DNA of 15,303 nt from Clostridiales bacterium (GTDB taxonomy: Bacteria > Bacillota > Clostridia > Oscillospirales > Oscillospiraceae). Shown piece after piece: positions 13,936-15,303 of this stretch; the first letter of the stretch is position 1, and each line of letters opens with the position of its first letter. The DNA is taken from assembly GCA_021201515.1 (NCBI GenBank), contig JAJQET010000283.1, positions 1-15,303 on the forward strand. The letters are read 5' to 3'. Under the pieces are notes generated by a model. It was not told where the DNA came from and did not search any database. It was given only the letters and a program-made list of their open reading frames with translations. A program made the position numbers and the translations under genes.

Positions 13936-15303
13936 CAAGACGAATACCCCGGTGAAGAAGCGGCCCTTCTTCGGTCTGGGCTTCCTGCTCCCCTTCTGGA
14001 AGGAGCAAAAGACGCTGCTGGTGTTGGTCATCCTCACCGGTCTGCTGGGCAGCGTGCTGGAGGCGGCCATCCCCCTGTTCCAGACCTACGCCATCGACCA
14101 TTTCATAGGGGAGGGCACCCTGGACACCCTGGCGGCCTTCCTGCTGGTTTACCTGCTGATGCTGCTGGTGCGGATGGGGGTGAACTACTACTGCTCCTAT
14201 GGCGCCGCCAAAATCGAGGTGGTGCTGGACTACAGCCTCCGCAAAAAGCTCTTTGACCACCTGCAAACCCTGTCCATCAGCTACTATAACCAGAACGGCG
14301 TGGGCTATATCCACTCCCGGCTGATCTCCGACACAGGGCGCATCGGCGCGGTGGCCACCTGGAGCCTGATGGACCTGGTTCTCTGGGACGGCAGCTATCT
14401 GGTGTTTATGCTGGTGGTGATGCTGCGGCTGAGCTGGCAGCTGGGGCTGGTCATGCTGGCGCTGGTCCCCATTGAGGTGGTGGCCTGCGCCTACTTCCAG
14501 CGGCACCTGACCACCATGAACCGCCGTGTGCGGGAGATCAACAGCCGCATCACCGCGGATTACAACGAAGGCATCACCGGGGCCAAGACCATCAAGACCC
14601 TGGTGGCGGAGCAGAAGATGGAGGACACGTTTCAGGCGAACACCGCCGATATGTATCACGCCAGCGTAAAGACGAACCATTACCGGGGCACCCTCCAGGC
14701 CATCGTCATCTTCGCCGGCAACGTGGGGCTGGCCCTGATGCTGTGGCGAGGCGGCGTGCTGAATATGGATGGGCTGCTGGCATTTGGCACCCTGTCCGCC
14801 TTCACCACCTATGCCCTCAGCGTGGGAGACGTGGTGCAGGGCATTGTGGAGTCGCTGCAAAGTCTGGTCAGCGCCCAGGTGAACATTGAGCGGGTGGAAC
14901 GCCTGCTGAACACCCAGCCCGACGTGGCGGACACCCCGGAGGTCATCGCCAAATATGGGGACTCCATCCACCCCAAACGGGAGAACTGGGAGCCGTTACA
15001 CGGTGACGTGGAGTTTCGGGATGTGACCTTCCGCTACCCGGACGGGGAGGAGACCATCCTGTCTCACTTCAATCTGACCGTCCCCCAGGGCACCCGTGTG
15101 GCCATCGTGGGGGAGACCGGCGCGGGGAAAAGCACCCTGGTGAACCTGGTCTGCCGGTTCTTCGAGCCGACGGAGGGGGCCGTCCTCATCGACGGGCGGG
15201 ACGCCAGGGAGCGGAGCCAGCTCTGGCTCCACAGCAACATCGGCTACGTCCTCCAGCAGCCCCACCTGTTCAGCGGCACGGTGCTGGAGAACCTGCGCTA
15301 CGG
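13928..15303 (+). CDS. ABC exporter half-transporter, second subunit (3' end cut by window edge)
   Basis: 458 residues are visible, in frame to the last base; a complete protein should be near 600. Start is GTG 13928-13930 (GGAGG about 15 nt and GGCGGAG about 5 nt upstream), overlapping the first ABC gene by 8 bp in another frame. Six transmembrane helices are expected over about 30-310 (first at 29-50). The coupling region YNQNGVGYIHSRLISDTGRI (120-139) is typical of exporters. The nucleotide-binding domain begins near 358 (GDVEFRDVTFRYPDG), with Walker A GETGAGKST (395-403) and Q-loop VLQQPHLFSGTVLENLRY at the edge. The signature and Walker B lie outside. As partner of a degenerate first subunit, it is expected to carry the catalytic Glu; this cannot be seen here. 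Confidence 0.93.
   Translation, partial: MADKTNTPVKKRPFFGLGFLLPFWKEQKTLLVLVILTGLLGSVLEAAIPLFQTYAIDHFIGEGTLDTLAAFLLVYLLMLLVRMGVNYYCSYGAAKIEVVLDYSLRKKLFDHLQTLSISYYNQNGVGYIHSRLISDTGRIGAVATWSLMDLVLWDGSYLVFMLVVMLRLSWQLGLVMLALVPIEVVACAYFQRHLTTMNRRVREINSRITADYNEGITGAKTIKTLVAEQKMEDTFQANTADMYHASVKTNHYRGTLQAIVIFAGNVGLALMLWRGGVLNMDGLLAFGTLSAFTTYALSVGDVVQGIVESLQSLVSAQVNIERVERLLNTQPDVADTPEVIAKYGDSIHPKRENWEPLHGDVEFRDVTFRYPDGEETILSHFNLTVPQGTRVAIVGETGAGKSTLVNLVCRFFEPTEGAVLIDGRDARERSQLWLHSNIGYVLQQPHLFSGTVLENLRY

Noticed and set aside
12424..14070. 548-codon minus-strand frame opposite the ABC genes, and a similar one at 13808-14971
   Set aside because: Low-complexity G/Q/H-rich translations with no family resemblance; the plus strand encodes clear ABC exporter motifs.

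Overview
The window looks like chromosomal DNA from a GC-rich, probably anaerobic gut Bacillota, most likely the Oscillospiraceae or relatives. This is inferred from the catalytic GlgC plus non-catalytic GlgD pair (a Bacillota arrangement), the FHA-SEDS/PBP pair, the nitrogenase-component-1-like protein, and a clostridial style of promoters and strong Shine-Dalgarno sites. No species can be named from the sequence alone. No tRNA, rRNA, CRISPR array, insertion sequence or phage gene was seen.

Layout. Positions 1-11808 are all transcribed leftward (minus strand). (a) 1-1197: C-terminally cut gene for a nitrogenase component 1-like oxidoreductase with a glycine/arginine-rich tail of 14-residue repeats; it has its own near-consensus promoter. 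(b) 1381-2166: short-chain dehydrogenase with its own promoter, a leader able to sequester its ribosome binding site, and a clear terminator. (c) 2422-8100: glycogen operon in the order glgB-like, glgC, glgD, glgA, driven by a promoter at 8242-8270 and carrying a structured leader. (d) 8405-11808: two-gene cell-wall operon, an FHA-SEDS (FtsW/RodA-type) fusion overlapping a class B penicillin-binding protein by 4 bp, closed by a strong terminator. (e) 12117-15303: rightward operon for a heterodimeric ABC exporter. Its first half-transporter is split by one extra G in a G7 run, and the second runs off the right edge.

How the genes work together. GlgC/GlgD would make ADP-glucose and GlgA would polymerise it. 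The fourth protein has the fold-level features of a branching enzyme (CBM48, GH13, C-terminal beta domain) but has lost the catalytic Asp, Glu and Asp, and the region I His, while keeping an intact reading frame. It therefore looks like a retained branching-enzyme pseudoenzyme, and is the most interesting item here. The SEDS and PBP proteins would form a polymerase/transpeptidase pair, with the FHA domain offering a link to Ser/Thr phosphorylation. The ABC pair has the usual asymmetric active sites of heterodimeric exporters.
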